64,000 bases of DNA from Bacteroidales bacterium (GCA_017546125.1 JAFYXO010000015.1:1-64000), one strand, 5' to 3'. Shown: positions 8,966-19,624, counted from the stretch's first letter. Numbers and translations are program-made. The notes: generated by a model from the letters alone, not told the origin.

Positions 8966-9493
8966 ATGAAAAGAATTTTCGTCATAGCAGCGTTCATTAT
9001 CGCTGCAGTTTTTTGTGCAAAATCTGCATTTGCAGAAGGTGGGGATGATGCAGGAAAGAAGGCTGTTATGTCTTTTGTGGATAAATATAGCAATGTGGAA
9101 GGTTTCGATGCCAATACTTTTGTAAAAGGTGAGGGCTTGGGCTTTGTCAAGTCACAATTGAATGGCCAGTTTGGCAGAAAATTTATGAAAGGCGTCACTA
9201 TCATTACCATGGCAGAATATGCCAAAGTATCTCCTGAGATATGTGACCTGATCCATGAAGATTACAATCTCTTTTTCTCAGAATTCGAAGAGGTGGAGCT
9301 TCCTAAAGCCAAAAAGAGTGAGGATGAGAATGGGGCTTTGGTCCGCTCTTTCTTGAGAGTGAATAAGGAGGAGAGTGTAATCACCGACTTTATCACTATC
9401 GTGGAAGAGAACGAGGCTAAAGTGCTTTTCTATATGGGGGGAAAGATCTCTTTGGAGGACTTTGAGAGTCTTGTCAACAAAGATGAAGAATAA
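8966..9493 (+). CDS. Small exported protein, DUF4252-like
   Basis: A 175-residue protein with a clear signal peptide (cleavage near AKSAFAEGG). The mature part is charged, with an opening DKYSNVEGF segment and a closing acidic tail. Size, signal and pattern fit the DUF4252 family of Bacteroidetes, which lacks a known function. It is the last gene before the convergent clpC and may end the operon that starts at 3290. Nothing in the sequence indicates an enzymatic role. Confidence 0.5.
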   Translation: MKRIFVIAAFIIAAVFCAKSAFAEGGDDAGKKAVMSFVDKYSNVEGFDANTFVKGEGLGFVKSQLNGQFGRKFMKGVTIITMAEYAKVSPEICDLIHEDYNLFFSEFEEVELPKAKKSEDENGALVRSFLRVNKEESVITDFITIVEENEAKVLFYMGGKISLEDFESLVNKDEE

Positions 9494-9521
9494 CCTCTCT
9501 TAGTGTCCTCCGGTCAGACCT

Positions 9522-11963
9522 CTAACCTATAACTGTGTCGTTCTTGGCGCGGTTAAGTGTGAGTGTGATGGTGCTCCCTACAGGGAATCTGTTTGAGAGG
9601 ATAGCCTCCGCTACAACATCTTCCACATAGCGCTGTATAGCCCTTTTTAGTGGCCTTGCACCATAGCGTGGATCGTATCCGACATCTGCTATAAATCTCT
9701 TGGCTCCCTTCCTGAGAACCAGTTTGTACCCTGCTTCAGCCACACGTGTGTGAAGGTCGGCAAGTTCGATGTCGATAATCTTCTCAATGTCCTCTTTGGT
9801 GAGCTCATTAAAGAAAATCTGCTCGTCAAGACGGTTGAGGAATTCGGGATTGAAGGTCTTGTCGATGGCTTTCTCCACGATTGATTTGTTCTTCTTGTCT
9901 TTTTCGGCTGCTACAGGGCTTACGTAGCCGATGCCGCTGCCGAACTCCTTGAGTTCACGGCTTCCCACATTTGATGTGAGGATCAGTACTGTGTTGCGGA
10001 AGTCGATATGGTGACCGTTGCTGTCTGTCATGCGCCCTTCGTCAAGCACTTGCAGCAGAAGGTTGAAAATATCCGGATGTGCTTTCTCGATCTCGTCAAG
10101 AAGTACCACTGAGTAAGGTTTTCTCCTTACCCTTTCGCTGAGTTGTCCACCCTCTTTGTACCCTACATACCCCGGAGGGGCTCCTATAAGTCTGCTTACA
10201 GCGAACTTCTCCATATATTCTGACATGTCCACCCTGATGAGGCTGTCCTGTGAGTCAAACATGAATTCGGCCAGAACTTTGGCAAGCTGGGTCTTACCCA
10301 CACCTGTAGGTCCGAGGAAGAGGAATGTTCCGATAGGTTTGTTCGGGTTCTTGAGACCGGCCCTGTTGCGCCTGATCGCCCTTACAATCTTCTCTACGGC
10401 TTCATCCTGGCCAATGATCTTTTTCTTGAGTGTGTCACCCATCGAGAGGAGTTTGTTGCTCTCCGACATGGCGATACGGTTTACAGGGATGCCGGTCATC
10501 AGTGAGATGACTGATGAAATGTCATCTGCAGTGATCTCGATGGCGGTATTGGCCTCAGCTGCATTCCATTTTTTCAACTCTGTGGCATACCTTTTCTCGA
10601 CCATTTTTTCGGTAAGATGGATCTCCCCCGCTTTAGGGAAATCGCTCTCGTTAATGGCCTCCCTCTTCTCCATTTTGATCTCTTCCAAAGCCTTCTCAAG
10701 TTCCTCTATCTTCTTGGGAATGTTGAGGTTTCTGACGTGGGCACGTGCGCCCGCTTCATCCATTGCATCAATTGCTTTATCCGGCAGACATCTGTCGGTT
10801 ATATATCTGGTGGATAGCGATATACAAGCTTTCAGCGCTTCATCTGTATAGCGTACGTGATGGTGCTTTTCGTAGTGACCCTTGATGTTTTGCAGTATGT
10901 CCAGGGTTTGTTCGTATGTGGTGGTCTCAACCATCACTTTCTGGAAACGTCTCTCAAGTGCCCCGTCCTTCTCTATTATCTCGCGGAATTCGTCGAGTGT
11001 GGTGGCTCCGATACATTGGATCTCCCCACGAGAGAGGGCTGGTTTGAGCAGATTTGCTGCGTCCAATGATCCTATTGCCCCACCGGCACCCACCAAAGTG
11101 TGCATCTCATCGATGAATAGGATGATATTTGGTTTCTCCTTCAGTTCGTTGATTATAGATTTGATCCTCTCTTCGAACTGGCCGCGGAATTTGGTTCCTG
11201 CGACGATTGATCCGATGTCAAGTGAGACAATTCTCTTGTTGAGCAGTGCTCTCGATATTTTTTTCTTCGCAATTCTGATGGCGAGTCCCTCTACTATTGC
11301 AGATTTGCCGACACCCGGTTCTCCGATGAGGATAGGGTTGTTTTTTCTCCTGCGGCAAAGGATTTGTGCCAGGCGTTCAATCTCCTTTTCGCGACCTACC
11401 ACAGGGTCAAGTTTGTCCTCCTCTGCCGCCTTGGTGAGATCGAAGCTGTAGCTCTCCAGCGCAGAGGCTTTAGCCTTTTTCTTGGGGAGTCCCTCTTCCG
11501 CCTCTTCGGGCTTCGGTGCCTGATCCTTTGGGACAGAGTCCAATGATACAATGATTGCTTCGGGTGTCAACCCCTGCTCTCTGAGGATTGTGGCAGCGAG
11601 GGAATTATTGCAGCAGATAAGTGCCAATAGCATCTGGGCTGCATTTGGTGATGATATCTTATTGGCACGCGCCGAGATGATCATCTCTTTGAGTACCTCG
11701 TGAACCTGATCTGAAAATGATATTTTGTCCGACTCCTCAAATGGGATGATGTTTTCGTGAGAGAGGTGGTTGTTGAGCTGCTCCTTGAGCATCAGAATAT
11801 CTATTTTGAACCTTAAAAGCAACTCGTATGCAGAGTTGTCCTTGTGGCGTATGATACCCAGAATCAAGTGATTCGGGGTGATGTCATAGCAGCCGGTTCT
11901 CATCGCCTCTTCTCGGGAAATTCCTACTATCTCATTTATCTCTTTTGGTAATCTCAAAGTCAT
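9522..11963 (-). CDS. clpC: ATP-dependent Clp protease ATP-binding subunit ClpC
   Basis: A Hsp100 unfoldase with a Clp N domain (double repeat, about residues 1-150) and two AAA+ modules. The modules carry Walker A motifs GEPGVGKSA and GPTGVGKTQ and Walker B residues in LFIDEMH and LLDEIEKAHP. A short coiled middle region, as in ClpC rather than ClpB, lies between them, and a C-terminal D2-small domain closes the chain. It would feed substrates to ClpP, which is not in this window. I prefer the ATG at 11963 because MTLRLPKEINEIV aligns with the usual ClpC N-terminus; a further ATG 33 nt upstream (11996) would add 11 residues. Confidence 0.93.
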   Translation of the reverse strand: MTLRLPKEINEIVGISREEAMRTGCYDITPNHLILGIIRHKDNSAYELLLRFKIDILMLKEQLNNHLSHENIIPFEESDKISFSDQVHEVLKEMIISARANKISSPNAAQMLLALICCNNSLAATILREQGLTPEAIIVSLDSVPKDQAPKPEEAEEGLPKKKAKASALESYSFDLTKAAEEDKLDPVVGREKEIERLAQILCRRRKNNPILIGEPGVGKSAIVEGLAIRIAKKKISRALLNKRIVSLDIGSIVAGTKFRGQFEERIKSIINELKEKPNIILFIDEMHTLVGAGGAIGSLDAANLLKPALSRGEIQCIGATTLDEFREIIEKDGALERRFQKVMVETTTYEQTLDILQNIKGHYEKHHHVRYTDEALKACISLSTRYITDRCLPDKAIDAMDEAGARAHVRNLNIPKKIEELEKALEEIKMEKREAINESDFPKAGEIHLTEKMVEKRYATELKKWNAAEANTAIEITADDISSVISLMTGIPVNRIAMSESNKLLSMGDTLKKKIIGQDEAVEKIVRAIRRNRAGLKNPNKPIGTFLFLGPTGVGKTQLAKVLAEFMFDSQDSLIRVDMSEYMEKFAVSRLIGAPPGYVGYKEGGQLSERVRRKPYSVVLLDEIEKAHPDIFNLLLQVLDEGRMTDSNGHHIDFRNTVLILTSNVGSRELKEFGSGIGYVSPVAAEKDKKNKSIVEKAIDKTFNPEFLNRLDEQIFFNELTKEDIEKIIDIELADLHTRVAEAGYKLVLRKGAKRFIADVGYDPRYGARPLKRAIQRYVEDVVAEAILSNRFPVGSTITLTLNRAKNDTVIG

Positions 11964-12035
11964 ATCATTTTCAAATAAGGGTGCTAAATTAAGCAAAATC
12001 TCTGATAAGCTAAATCTAATGTGATTAAATACGCT

Positions 12036-12043
12036 TAGATTTG
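12036..12043 (+). promoter_or_regulatory. Candidate -7 element for gyrA
   Basis: TAGATTTG fits TAnnTTTG and lies 65 nt upstream of the gyrA ATG. No convincing -33 TTTG sits at the right distance, so confidence is modest. Confidence 0.35.
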
Positions 12044-12107
12044 TTTAAGACGAAAAAATATCGTAAATTAGCAGTTTATAATATGAACTAAAGAAATAGT
12101 ATAAATA

Positions 12108-14603
12108 ATGGAAAACGAGGAAGTTAAGGGTAGAATTGTCCAGATAGACATAGAGAAGGAGATGAAGAGTGCATATATCGACTATTCGATGTCGGTAATT
12201 GTTTCTCGTGCTCTTCCTGATGTTAGAGATGGTCTTAAACCGGTACATAGAAGAGTGCTGTATGGCATGTCTGAGTTGGGATTGAACTCGACTGGAGCGT
12301 ATAAGAAATCTGCCCGTATCGTTGGTGAGGTAATGGGTAAATTTCACCCACACGGCGACGCAAGTATCTATGATACAATGGTCAGGCTCGCACAAGATTT
12401 CAGTATGAGATATATGCTTGTTGAGGGACAGGGTAACTTCGGATCTATCGATGGTGACCCACCTGCAGCGATGCGTTATACTGAGGCGAGATTCAGAAAA
12501 ATAGCCGAAGAGTGTCTTGCAGATCTTGATAAGAACACTGTTGATTTCAGATTGAACTTTGATGATACCATCCCTGAGCCCACAGTATTGCCTGCAAAAG
12601 CTCCGCTACTCCTTTTGAACGGTGCATCGGGTATCGCAGTAGGTATGGCGACCAATATGGCCCCTCACAATTTGGGTGAGACAGCCGATGCTATTTGTGC
12701 ATATATCGACAACAATGAGATCACTACTGAGGAGTTGATGCAGCACATCAAAGGTCCAGATTTCCCTACAGGTGCCATCATTCAGGGTATCCAGGGTGTA
12801 AGGGAGGCTTATGAGACTGGTAGGGGCAGAGTGGTAGTCCGCTCAAAAACTGATATTGAAGTCTCCGATTCTGGTAGGGAGACTATCGTAGTTTCGGAGA
12901 TACCATACATGGTAAACAAGAAAGAGCTGATCGAGAAGATCGCTGAGCTTGTGGAGGACAAGAAGGTAGACGGTATCGCTTATGTGAATGACGAGAGTGA
13001 CCACAAAGGTATGCGTATCGTCATCAAGCTCAAGATGGGTGCAGTGGCCAATGTGGTGTTGAACACACTATACAAGCTTACTCCACTTCAGTCAAGTTTC
13101 TCTATCAACAACGTGGTTTTGGTAGATGGCCGTCCAAGAACACTCAATTTGAGAGACCTTATCAAATACTTCGTAAAACACAGACACGAAGTGGTGGTGA
13201 GAAGGGCTCAGTACGAACTTGAACAGGCACAGAAGAGAGCCCATATCCTTGAGGGTCTTTTGAAAGCGCTTGACTTCATCGATGAGGTTATCGCTATCAT
13301 CAGAGCATCAGCTACACCTCAGGATGCAAAAGAGGCATTGATGGCAAGATTCGATCTTTCTGAGATCCAGTCTAATGCTATCGTGGAGATGAGACTCCGT
13401 CAGCTTACCGGCCTTGAGAGAGCCAAACTTCAAGCTGAGTACGATGAGTTGATGAAGCAAATCGCAGCGTTGACAGAGTTCCTTGCCAGCGTAGAGCTTC
13501 AGATGAATATGATTAAAGATGAGCTTCAGGAGCTCAAGAACAAATATGGTGACCCAAGAAGGACTCAGATTGAGTTGTCTGCAGATGACTTCAACCCTGA
13601 GGACTTCTATCCAAATGAAGATGTGGTTATCACTATCTCCCATTTGGGCTATATGAAGAGGACACCACTTTCTGAATACAAACTTCAGAACAGAGGTGGT
13701 GTGGGTGCCAAAGGCAGCACTACCAGAGAGGAGGACTTCATAGAGCATATCTATGTGGCAAATATGCACAGTACCATGCTCTTCTTCACCCAGAACGGTA
13801 AATGTTTCTGGCTGAAGGTATATGAAATTCCTGAGGGTACCAAAGCTTCCAAAGGCAGGGCGCTTCAGAATGTGATCAATATTGAACCTGATGATAAGGT
13901 TTGTGCATATATCAATGTACCTAATCTTACCGATGAGGAGTATATCAATAACAACTACATAGTATTGGCTACCAAACGTGGTATCGTGAAGAAAACTTCA
14001 CTTGAGGCCTACTCAAGACCACGTGCAAATGGTGTGAATGCTATCAATGTCCGTGAAGGTGACGGTCTCCTTGAGGCTGCATTGACAGACGGCAATTCGG
14101 AGATCCTTCTTGCTGCCCGCAAAGGTAAGTGTGTGAGATTCCACGAAGAGGATGCGAGAGCTATCGGACGTACCGCTACAGGTGTAAGAGGTATAAATAT
14201 TGAAGATGATGATGAGGTAATAGGTATGGTTACCGTTGAGGCTACTGATGAGGCTCGTGCAGCCAACCATATATTGGTGGTGAGTGAGAACGGATTCGGT
14301 AAAAGGTCAGAGATTGATGAGTACAGATTGACCAGTCGTGGCGGTAAAGGTGTCAAGACAATCAACATCACGGAAAAAACTGGCTCGCTTGTTGCAGTGA
14401 AGAAAGTAACAGATGAAAATGATTTGATGATTATAAACAAATCGGGTGTTACTATCAGGGTATCTGTTTCTGATATCAGGCTTGCAGGTAGAGCTACCCA
14501 GGGTGTCAAACTTATTTCACTTAGAGATGGAGACAGCATTGCAGCTGTTTGCAGCGTGAATAAGAGTGAAGAGAAACTGGTTGAAAACGGACAAGAATTA
14601 TAA
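12108..14603 (+). CDS. gyrA: DNA gyrase subunit A
   Basis: An 831-residue GyrA with the winged-helix/tower breakage-reunion domain, catalytic tyrosine 124 in AMRYTEARF, and a C-terminal beta-pinwheel containing a GyrA-box-like QNRGGVG. It forms A2B2 gyrase with GyrB (not in the window) and introduces negative supercoils. The quinolone region reads [10 protein letters not shown]: the residue matching E. coli Ser83 is alanine (Ala85 here), while the Asp87 equivalent is kept (Asp89). The protein ends a short acidic tail after the sixth blade. The next gene starts 6 nt after the stop (an upstream ATG at 14610) or 24 nt after it (the preferred ATG). Confidence 0.97.
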   Translation: MENEEVKGRIVQIDIEKEMKSAYIDYSMSVIVSRALPDVRDGLKPVHRRVLYGMSELGLNSTGAYKKSARIVGEVMGKFHPHGDASIYDTMVRLAQDFSMRYMLVEGQGNFGSIDGDPPAAMRYTEARFRKIAEECLADLDKNTVDFRLNFDDTIPEPTVLPAKAPLLLLNGASGIAVGMATNMAPHNLGETADAICAYIDNNEITTEELMQHIKGPDFPTGAIIQGIQGVREAYETGRGRVVVRSKTDIEVSDSGRETIVVSEIPYMVNKKELIEKIAELVEDKKVDGIAYVNDESDHKGMRIVIKLKMGAVANVVLNTLYKLTPLQSSFSINNVVLVDGRPRTLNLRDLIKYFVKHRHEVVVRRAQYELEQAQKRAHILEGLLKALDFIDEVIAIIRASATPQDAKEALMARFDLSEIQSNAIVEMRLRQLTGLERAKLQAEYDELMKQIAALTEFLASVELQMNMIKDELQELKNKYGDPRRTQIELSADDFNPEDFYPNEDVVITISHLGYMKRTPLSEYKLQNRGGVGAKGSTTREEDFIEHIYVANMHSTMLFFTQNGKCFWLKVYEIPEGTKASKGRALQNVINIEPDDKVCAYINVPNLTDEEYINNNYIVLATKRGIVKKTSLEAYSRPRANGVNAINVREGDGLLEAALTDGNSEILLAARKGKCVRFHEEDARAIGRTATGVRGINIEDDDEVIGMVTVEATDEARAANHILVVSENGFGKRSEIDEYRLTSRGGKGVKTINITEKTGSLVAVKKVTDENDLMIINKSGVTIRVSVSDIRLAGRATQGVKLISLRDGDSIAAVCSVNKSEEKLVENGQEL

Positions 14604-14627
14604 TTATAAATGATTAAACTCAATATT

Positions 14628-15944
14628 ATGAAAAAAATTCTACTAATTATTTCAGCTCTTGTATTGACTGTGTCATTGGGAGCACAAACTAAAGAAGCAG
14701 TGCTTAAAAATATTGATAAAGCACAAGCTACTGTAGAAAATCCTAAAAAAGCAACAAATCCTTCTTCATGGATGAAATTGGGTGAGAGCTATATCAATGC
14801 TTACACCTTCCCTCAAAGTGGTCTTTGGATCGGTGCTCAGGCTATGGAGACCAAACTTCTTTTGAAAGGTCAACAAGTATTGTCAACTGAGACTAAAAAC
14901 TGCTCAGGTATAGATTTCACTGTAGAGGTATATGCTGACAAAGAGCTATATTTCAACCCAGACGGACTTCTTGAAGTTATCAACGTTACAGCTCCTGTAG
15001 TTGAGCAACCTCTTGAGTCTGCTTACAGCGCATATATGAAAGCTGCTGAAGTTGATGCTAAAGGTTCTAAGAAAAAAGACATCGCTGAGCAATTGATGAA
15101 AATCAGAGATATGTACATCAATGAGGCTATGGGTGCATACACTCTTGGTGACATCAAAACTGCTAACAAATACTTCGAAGGTTCTTTGAAAGTTTATGAC
15201 AACCCTGTAGTAGGTAAAGTGGACAGCATGATCGTTTACTACACCGCTGTTACTTTCAATATGTTGGGCGACAAAGCTAACGCTGCTAAATATTTCGAGA
15301 AATGTAAAGAGATCAACTACCACCAGGAAGGTGATGTATTCTCTTCATTGGCAGAGATCTACAAAGCTCAAGGTGACGTAGAGAAAGCTAAAGAAGTTCT
15401 TAACGAAGGCTTCATCGCTTATCCTACCAGCCAAGGTATCTTGGTGTCATTGATCAACATCTATCTTGAGAGCAACGACGATCCTAACAAAGTTCTTGAA
15501 CTTATCAGAACTGCTCAGGCAAATGAGCCAAACAACGCTTCTCTTCACTATGCAGAGGGTAACGTTTACAAGAACATGAAGGATATGGAAAACGCTATCA
15601 AATGCTACTACAAATCATATGAGATCGACCCTACTTATGTATTCGGTATCTACACTGTAGGTTCTTCTTACTATGACAAAGCAATTGAGATCCAAGAGCA
15701 AATCAACAACCTTGATATCAACGATTATGAGACTTATGACAAACTTTCAGCTGAGTTTGACCAAGCTCTTATCGATGCTATCGAGCCTTTCGAGAAAGCA
15801 TTTGCTGCTACTAGCGACAAAGAGTTGCAATTGGCTATCGCTGACGGTCTAAAACAAATCTACTTCCGTTTCCGTGACAAAGATCCTAAATACCAGGCAG
15901 GTTACGAGAAATACAACTCTTTCCTAATGGCTAACGGTGAATAA
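14628..15944 (+). CDS. Exported TPR repeat protein
   Basis: A 438-residue protein with a signal peptide ending at SLGAQ, then at least five TPR units in the second half. The codon choice is strongly biased (Ala GCT, Lys AAA), which suggests high expression. I chose the ATG at 14628, which directly begins the signal (MKKILLII). An upstream in-frame ATG at 14610 would add six residues. It probably resides in the periplasm or at the outer membrane as a protein-interaction scaffold. Its placement behind gyrA with a short gap suggests shared transcription, ended by the hairpin at 15966. No enzymatic motif is visible. Confidence 0.7.
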   Translation: MKKILLIISALVLTVSLGAQTKEAVLKNIDKAQATVENPKKATNPSSWMKLGESYINAYTFPQSGLWIGAQAMETKLLLKGQQVLSTETKNCSGIDFTVEVYADKELYFNPDGLLEVINVTAPVVEQPLESAYSAYMKAAEVDAKGSKKKDIAEQLMKIRDMYINEAMGAYTLGDIKTANKYFEGSLKVYDNPVVGKVDSMIVYYTAVTFNMLGDKANAAKYFEKCKEINYHQEGDVFSSLAEIYKAQGDVEKAKEVLNEGFIAYPTSQGILVSLINIYLESNDDPNKVLELIRTAQANEPNNASLHYAEGNVYKNMKDMENAIKCYYKSYEIDPTYVFGIYTVGSSYYDKAIEIQEQINNLDINDYETYDKLSAEFDQALIDAIEPFEKAFAATSDKELQLAIADGLKQIYFRFRDKDPKYQAGYEKYNSFLMANGE

Positions 15945-15965
15945 TCTGTTCAGATATCTATAATG

Positions 15966-15999
15966 AAAGAGAGATGACCTTTAAAAGTCATCTCTCTTT
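15966..15999 (+). terminator. Rho-independent terminator, probably bidirectional
   Basis: AAAGAGAGATGAC (15966-15978) pairs perfectly with GTCATCTCTCTTT (15987-15999) around an 8-nt loop and is followed by a T-run. An A-run on the other side lets it also stop the convergent transporter gene. Confidence 0.9.
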
Positions 16000-16000
16000 T

Positions 16001-17110
16001 TTATTTCTTGTTGATGTTTTTCGTTATCTGCTGAACAAATTTTAGATTGGGGAGAAACTCTCCGGCGACAACCCTCATTACTGTGTATGTAGGGATCGCT
16101 ATAAGCATTCCGACCATTCCTCCTATGTGGCCACCCATAAGGATTACAATAAATATCTCAAGAGGATGGGCTTTTACGGAGCTTGAATAGATAAGTGGTT
16201 GGAACAGATAGTTGTCTACGAGCTGAGTGAACAGGAAGATAGCCAGAACTACACCTGCAAATAGGGTAAGTGAGCCACTAAAAGCGCTTGAAGTGTAGAT
16301 AAGCAGGCTGGATGTTACTGCCACTATATGGCCAATCAGCGGGCCTACGTATGGGATTACATTAAGGATGCCTGAGATAAGTGCCAGCAGCACTGCAAAA
16401 GAGGGCTCCATTTTGGCTATCAGCAGTAATCCAAGAAAATTGATGGTGGCTATACCCAAGCTTTCGAATAGTATACCTACAAAATATCGTGACAAAAGGC
16501 CTGTAATGGATGTTGAGGCTCTGCGGATGCTCTCTTCGTATTTGTCAGGGATGACAGCTACAATGATGTTTGTGAATGTCCCCTCTTTGCTTAAAAAGAA
16601 GAATGAGATGAAGCAGATCGAGAATATTGCCACAAAGATGTCTGCCAGAACTCCGGCTACAGATGATATTACACCGGAGAGATTTCCTACAGTGGCGATC
16701 TCTTTAAGTTTGCTGATAATGATGTTCTCTATTCTGAAGTCACTTGATAATGATGGTATAAGTTTGGTTATAAATCCATTCACTTTGTCCAGAACATCTC
16801 TGCCGTTAAGACCCTCAGTGGTCAGGTTGGAGATCTGGGTGCTGATTTGTGATACAAATGGCGAGATCAGGAGAGATATGGACAGGAGCAGACCCAAAAT
16901 CAGAACCAGTGTAGTAGCCGCTGCTACCCATGATGGTATGCACTGTTTGCCGATTTTGATCTGGGTGATCTTTCTTACTACAGGTCTCCCTATCATCGCT
17001 ATCACTGCGGAGATGACGATATAGACAAGAATCGACCTGAAGTACCATAGGAGGAAGCCGACAATTAAGGTAGCGGCTGCAATAATTATGTATCTGGCTA
17101 ATTTGTTCAT
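16001..17110 (-). CDS. AI-2E family transporter (PerM-like permease)
   Basis: A 369-residue membrane protein with about eight hydrophobic helices. It includes the family's paired N-terminal helices, a long hydrophilic loop (about residues 90-150) and the conserved late segments NVIPYVGPLIG and QLVDNYLFQPLI. The family (formerly UPF0118) includes an AI-2 exporter and Na+/H+ antiporters, so the substrate cannot be assigned from sequence. It is transcribed alone, convergent with the TPR gene and divergent from the S46 peptidase. Confidence 0.88.
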   Translation of the reverse strand: MNKLARYIIIAAATLIVGFLLWYFRSILVYIVISAVIAMIGRPVVRKITQIKIGKQCIPSWVAAATTLVLILGLLLSISLLISPFVSQISTQISNLTTEGLNGRDVLDKVNGFITKLIPSLSSDFRIENIIISKLKEIATVGNLSGVISSVAGVLADIFVAIFSICFISFFFLSKEGTFTNIIVAVIPDKYEESIRRASTSITGLLSRYFVGILFESLGIATINFLGLLLIAKMEPSFAVLLALISGILNVIPYVGPLIGHIVAVTSSLLIYTSSAFSGSLTLFAGVVLAIFLFTQLVDNYLFQPLIYSSSVKAHPLEIFIVILMGGHIGGMVGMLIAIPTYTVMRVVAGEFLPNLKFVQQITKNINKK

Positions 17111-17162
17111 ATATATATGGTGTTTTGGAAACCAAATATAAAGAATATTCTTCGGTTTTCGC

Positions 17163-17170
17163 TATATTTG
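17163..17170 (+). promoter_or_regulatory. -7 element of the S46 peptidase gene
   Basis: TATATTTG matches TAnnTTTG and sits 20 nt before the ATG at 17191. No clear -33 TTTG is seen. Confidence 0.45.
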
Positions 17171-17190
17171 TCTATTACAATATTTAGATT

Positions 17191-19299
17191 ATGAAACGTA
17201 TATTATCATTTCTTACCATTTTGTCGATTTCTGCCACACTGCTGGCAGATGAAGGGATGTGGTTGCCTTCACTTATCTCCCAGAGAATAGGGGATATGCA
17301 AGCCAAAGGCTTCCGCCTAACAGCTGAAGATATTTACAGTATAAACCAGGCTTCTCTCAAAGATGCTGTAGTCCTTTTCAATAGAGGATGTACCGGTGAA
17401 CTTATCTCGGATAAAGGTCTCCTTTTGACCAATCACCACTGCGGTTACAGCCATATCCAGAAACACAGCTCTGTAGAGCATGACTATCTTAAAGATGGTT
17501 TCTGGGCTATGACCATGGAGGAGGAGCTCCCCAACTCAAGCCTTGTTGTTGATTTCCTTGAGAGGATGGAGGATGTTACAGACAAGGTTCTAAACGGTTA
17601 TTCAGAAGGTATGACAGAGGCTCAGAGAGATTCTGTCGTAAAAGCAAACTCTAAGGTTCTTATCGCTGAGGCTACCGCAGAGGGTAAAGGTCTCAGAGCT
17701 CAGGTAGAGGCTCTCTATTATGGTAACCAATATTTTATTTTTGTCTTCAGAACATTCTCTGATGTACGTCTGGTAGGTGCTCCACCATCATCAATCGGTA
17801 AATTTGGTGGCGATACCGACAACTGGATGTGGCCACGTCATACCGGAGACTTCTCCCTTTTCAGAATCTATGCTGATAAGGACAACAACCCTGCTCCATA
17901 TTCTAAGGACAATGTCCCTTATAAACCTAAAAAACACTTCAAAGTCTCTGCCAAAGGGGTGAAGGAGGGTGATTTTACCTTCGTTTACGGATTCCCCGGC
18001 AGTACAAGAGAGTATATCACTTCGGATGTAGTCCATTACAATGCTGAGATTTCAAACCCTCACAAAATTAAACTTAGAACCCACAGACTTGATGCCCAGA
18101 GGAAATATATGTCCAAAGATCAGGCTGTGAGAATCCAGTACTCTGCGAAAAATGCAAATGTGTCCAATGCCTGGAAAAAATGGCAGGGTGAGATGAAGGG
18201 TATCAGAAAGATGAATACCGTGAATGTTAAGAAAGAGTATGAGGCAGCATTCAAAACTTGGGCAAAAGGGTCTGAGTATGAAGGTGTACTTGAGAAACTT
18301 GAGGCACTTTATGCAGAACTTGAGCCATATTCGTTTGCAAACGACTACTACCGTGAATCGGTATTGGTGGTAGAGCTTCCTGCATTTGCCAGAAGAGTAC
18401 AAAGGGCAATAGAGGAGAATAAGGATCCTCAGTCTATGATTGATGCCTTCTATAAAGATTACTACCTCCCTATAGATAAAGAGTGTTTCGTCTCTTTGGT
18501 CAAAGAGTTTGATGCAAATGTTCCAGATAACTTCAAGCCTGAGTATTTCAAAAAATCTATGGAGCAATACCAGAGTGTTGAGGCTTGGGCAGAAGATATG
18601 TATGCCAATTCGGCTTTTGTGAATGAAAAGAGCCTGGGGGCTGCTATCGCTATCGTAGGTGCCGCTAAAGAGGATGTCGCCAAAGCGATGGAGGAGGATC
18701 CTGCAGTGAAATTCTATAAGGAGTTTGCCAATTTCTACAATGAGAATGTCTATCCGAAATATGTCTCTCTCAATAAAGATATAACACTCCTTTACAGAGA
18801 TTATATGAGGGGTCAGATGGCGTTCTCTAAAGATAAAGCTTTCTATCCCGATGCAAACCTTACACTTCGTGTCGCTTACGGAAAGATAGCGGGCTACTCA
18901 CCTTCAGATGCAATATATTTTACCCCATCTTCATCTATCGAGGGTATTATGCAGAAAGACAATCCTGAGATTTTTGACTACAATATCCCACAGGCGTTGA
19001 GAGATATCTACGCTAGGAAAGATTATGGTGAGTGGGCTAATGACAAAGGGACTATTCCTGTATGTTTCATCGCTACCAACCACACTTCGGGTGGTAACTC
19101 AGGCAGTCCTGTTATAGATGCAGATGGCAATCTTATCGGTCTTAACTTTGATAGGGTATGGGAAGGTACCATGAGTGATGTGGTATTTGACCCGGATGTA
19201 TGTAGAAATATCTCCCTTGATGTAAGATTTGTTCTGTTTACTATAGACAAGTTGGCCAAGAATCACCGACTCCTTGAAGAGATGGAGATTATAAGATAA
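17191..19299 (+). CDS. S46 dipeptidyl-peptidase, DPP11-like (Asp/Glu-specific)
   Basis: A 702-residue exported serine exopeptidase with a signal peptide (cleavage near LLADEG). The triad is visible: His83 in TNHHCGY, Asp in GGDTDNWMWPRHTGD, and Ser637 in GGNSGSP. Residue 655, exactly 18 after the Ser, is Arg in GLNFDRVWE. As I recall the family, Arg here gives acidic P1 preference (DPP11) and Gly gives hydrophobic preference (DPP7). It would release dipeptides in the periplasm for amino-acid-fermenting growth, which fits an asaccharolytic or partly proteolytic lifestyle. It is monocistronic, with its own terminator. Confidence 0.88.
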   Translation: MKRILSFLTILSISATLLADEGMWLPSLISQRIGDMQAKGFRLTAEDIYSINQASLKDAVVLFNRGCTGELISDKGLLLTNHHCGYSHIQKHSSVEHDYLKDGFWAMTMEEELPNSSLVVDFLERMEDVTDKVLNGYSEGMTEAQRDSVVKANSKVLIAEATAEGKGLRAQVEALYYGNQYFIFVFRTFSDVRLVGAPPSSIGKFGGDTDNWMWPRHTGDFSLFRIYADKDNNPAPYSKDNVPYKPKKHFKVSAKGVKEGDFTFVYGFPGSTREYITSDVVHYNAEISNPHKIKLRTHRLDAQRKYMSKDQAVRIQYSAKNANVSNAWKKWQGEMKGIRKMNTVNVKKEYEAAFKTWAKGSEYEGVLEKLEALYAELEPYSFANDYYRESVLVVELPAFARRVQRAIEENKDPQSMIDAFYKDYYLPIDKECFVSLVKEFDANVPDNFKPEYFKKSMEQYQSVEAWAEDMYANSAFVNEKSLGAAIAIVGAAKEDVAKAMEEDPAVKFYKEFANFYNENVYPKYVSLNKDITLLYRDYMRGQMAFSKDKAFYPDANLTLRVAYGKIAGYSPSDAIYFTPSSSIEGIMQKDNPEIFDYNIPQALRDIYARKDYGEWANDKGTIPVCFIATNHTSGGNSGSPVIDADGNLIGLNFDRVWEGTMSDVVFDPDVCRNISLDVRFVLFTIDKLAKNHRLLEEMEIIR

Positions 19300-19305
19300 A
19301 AATAA

Positions 19306-19331
19306 GGAGGGCGACTAATCAGTTGCCCTCC
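19306..19331 (+). terminator. Rho-independent terminator of the S46 peptidase gene
   Basis: GGAGGGCGACT (19306-19316) pairs with AGTTGCCCTCC (19321-19331) with one G-T wobble around a 4-nt loop. A short T-rich tract follows. Confidence 0.75.
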
Positions 19332-19357
19332 TTTAACTTTCAGATCTCTCTATTATT

Positions 19358-19624
19358 TTATAGCTCCTGTGTTTCTGGTTTTGCAGGGCGTTCGTTGCCG
19401 ACTGCCACATTGATGGTTCTTCCCATATGTTCGGTGCCGTTAAGTGCTGCTATCGCTTTAAGACCATCCTCTTCGGACATCTCCACGAAGCCGTAACCTC
19501 TTGAACGGCGAGTCTCCTTGTTTACAATAATACGCGCTGAGCTGATTTCTCCGTATGGAGAGAATAATTCGATTAGATCCTCTTTTCTAGCTCTAAAATT
19601 TAGGCTTGATACAAAAATATTCAT
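19358..19624 (-). CDS. Single-RRM RNA-binding protein
   Basis: An 88-residue protein consisting of one RNA recognition motif. RNP2 is IFVSSL at residues 3-8 and RNP1 is RGYGFVEM near residues 42-49, followed by a short polar tail. Such glycine-poor single-RRM proteins are widespread in Bacteroidetes and cyanobacteria and bind single-stranded RNA, probably as regulators or chaperones. It has a free-standing position between two unrelated genes. The target RNAs cannot be inferred. Confidence 0.9.
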   Translation of the reverse strand: MNIFVSSLNFRARKEDLIELFSPYGEISSARIIVNKETRRSRGYGFVEMSEEDGLKAIAALNGTEHMGRTINVAVGNERPAKPETQEL

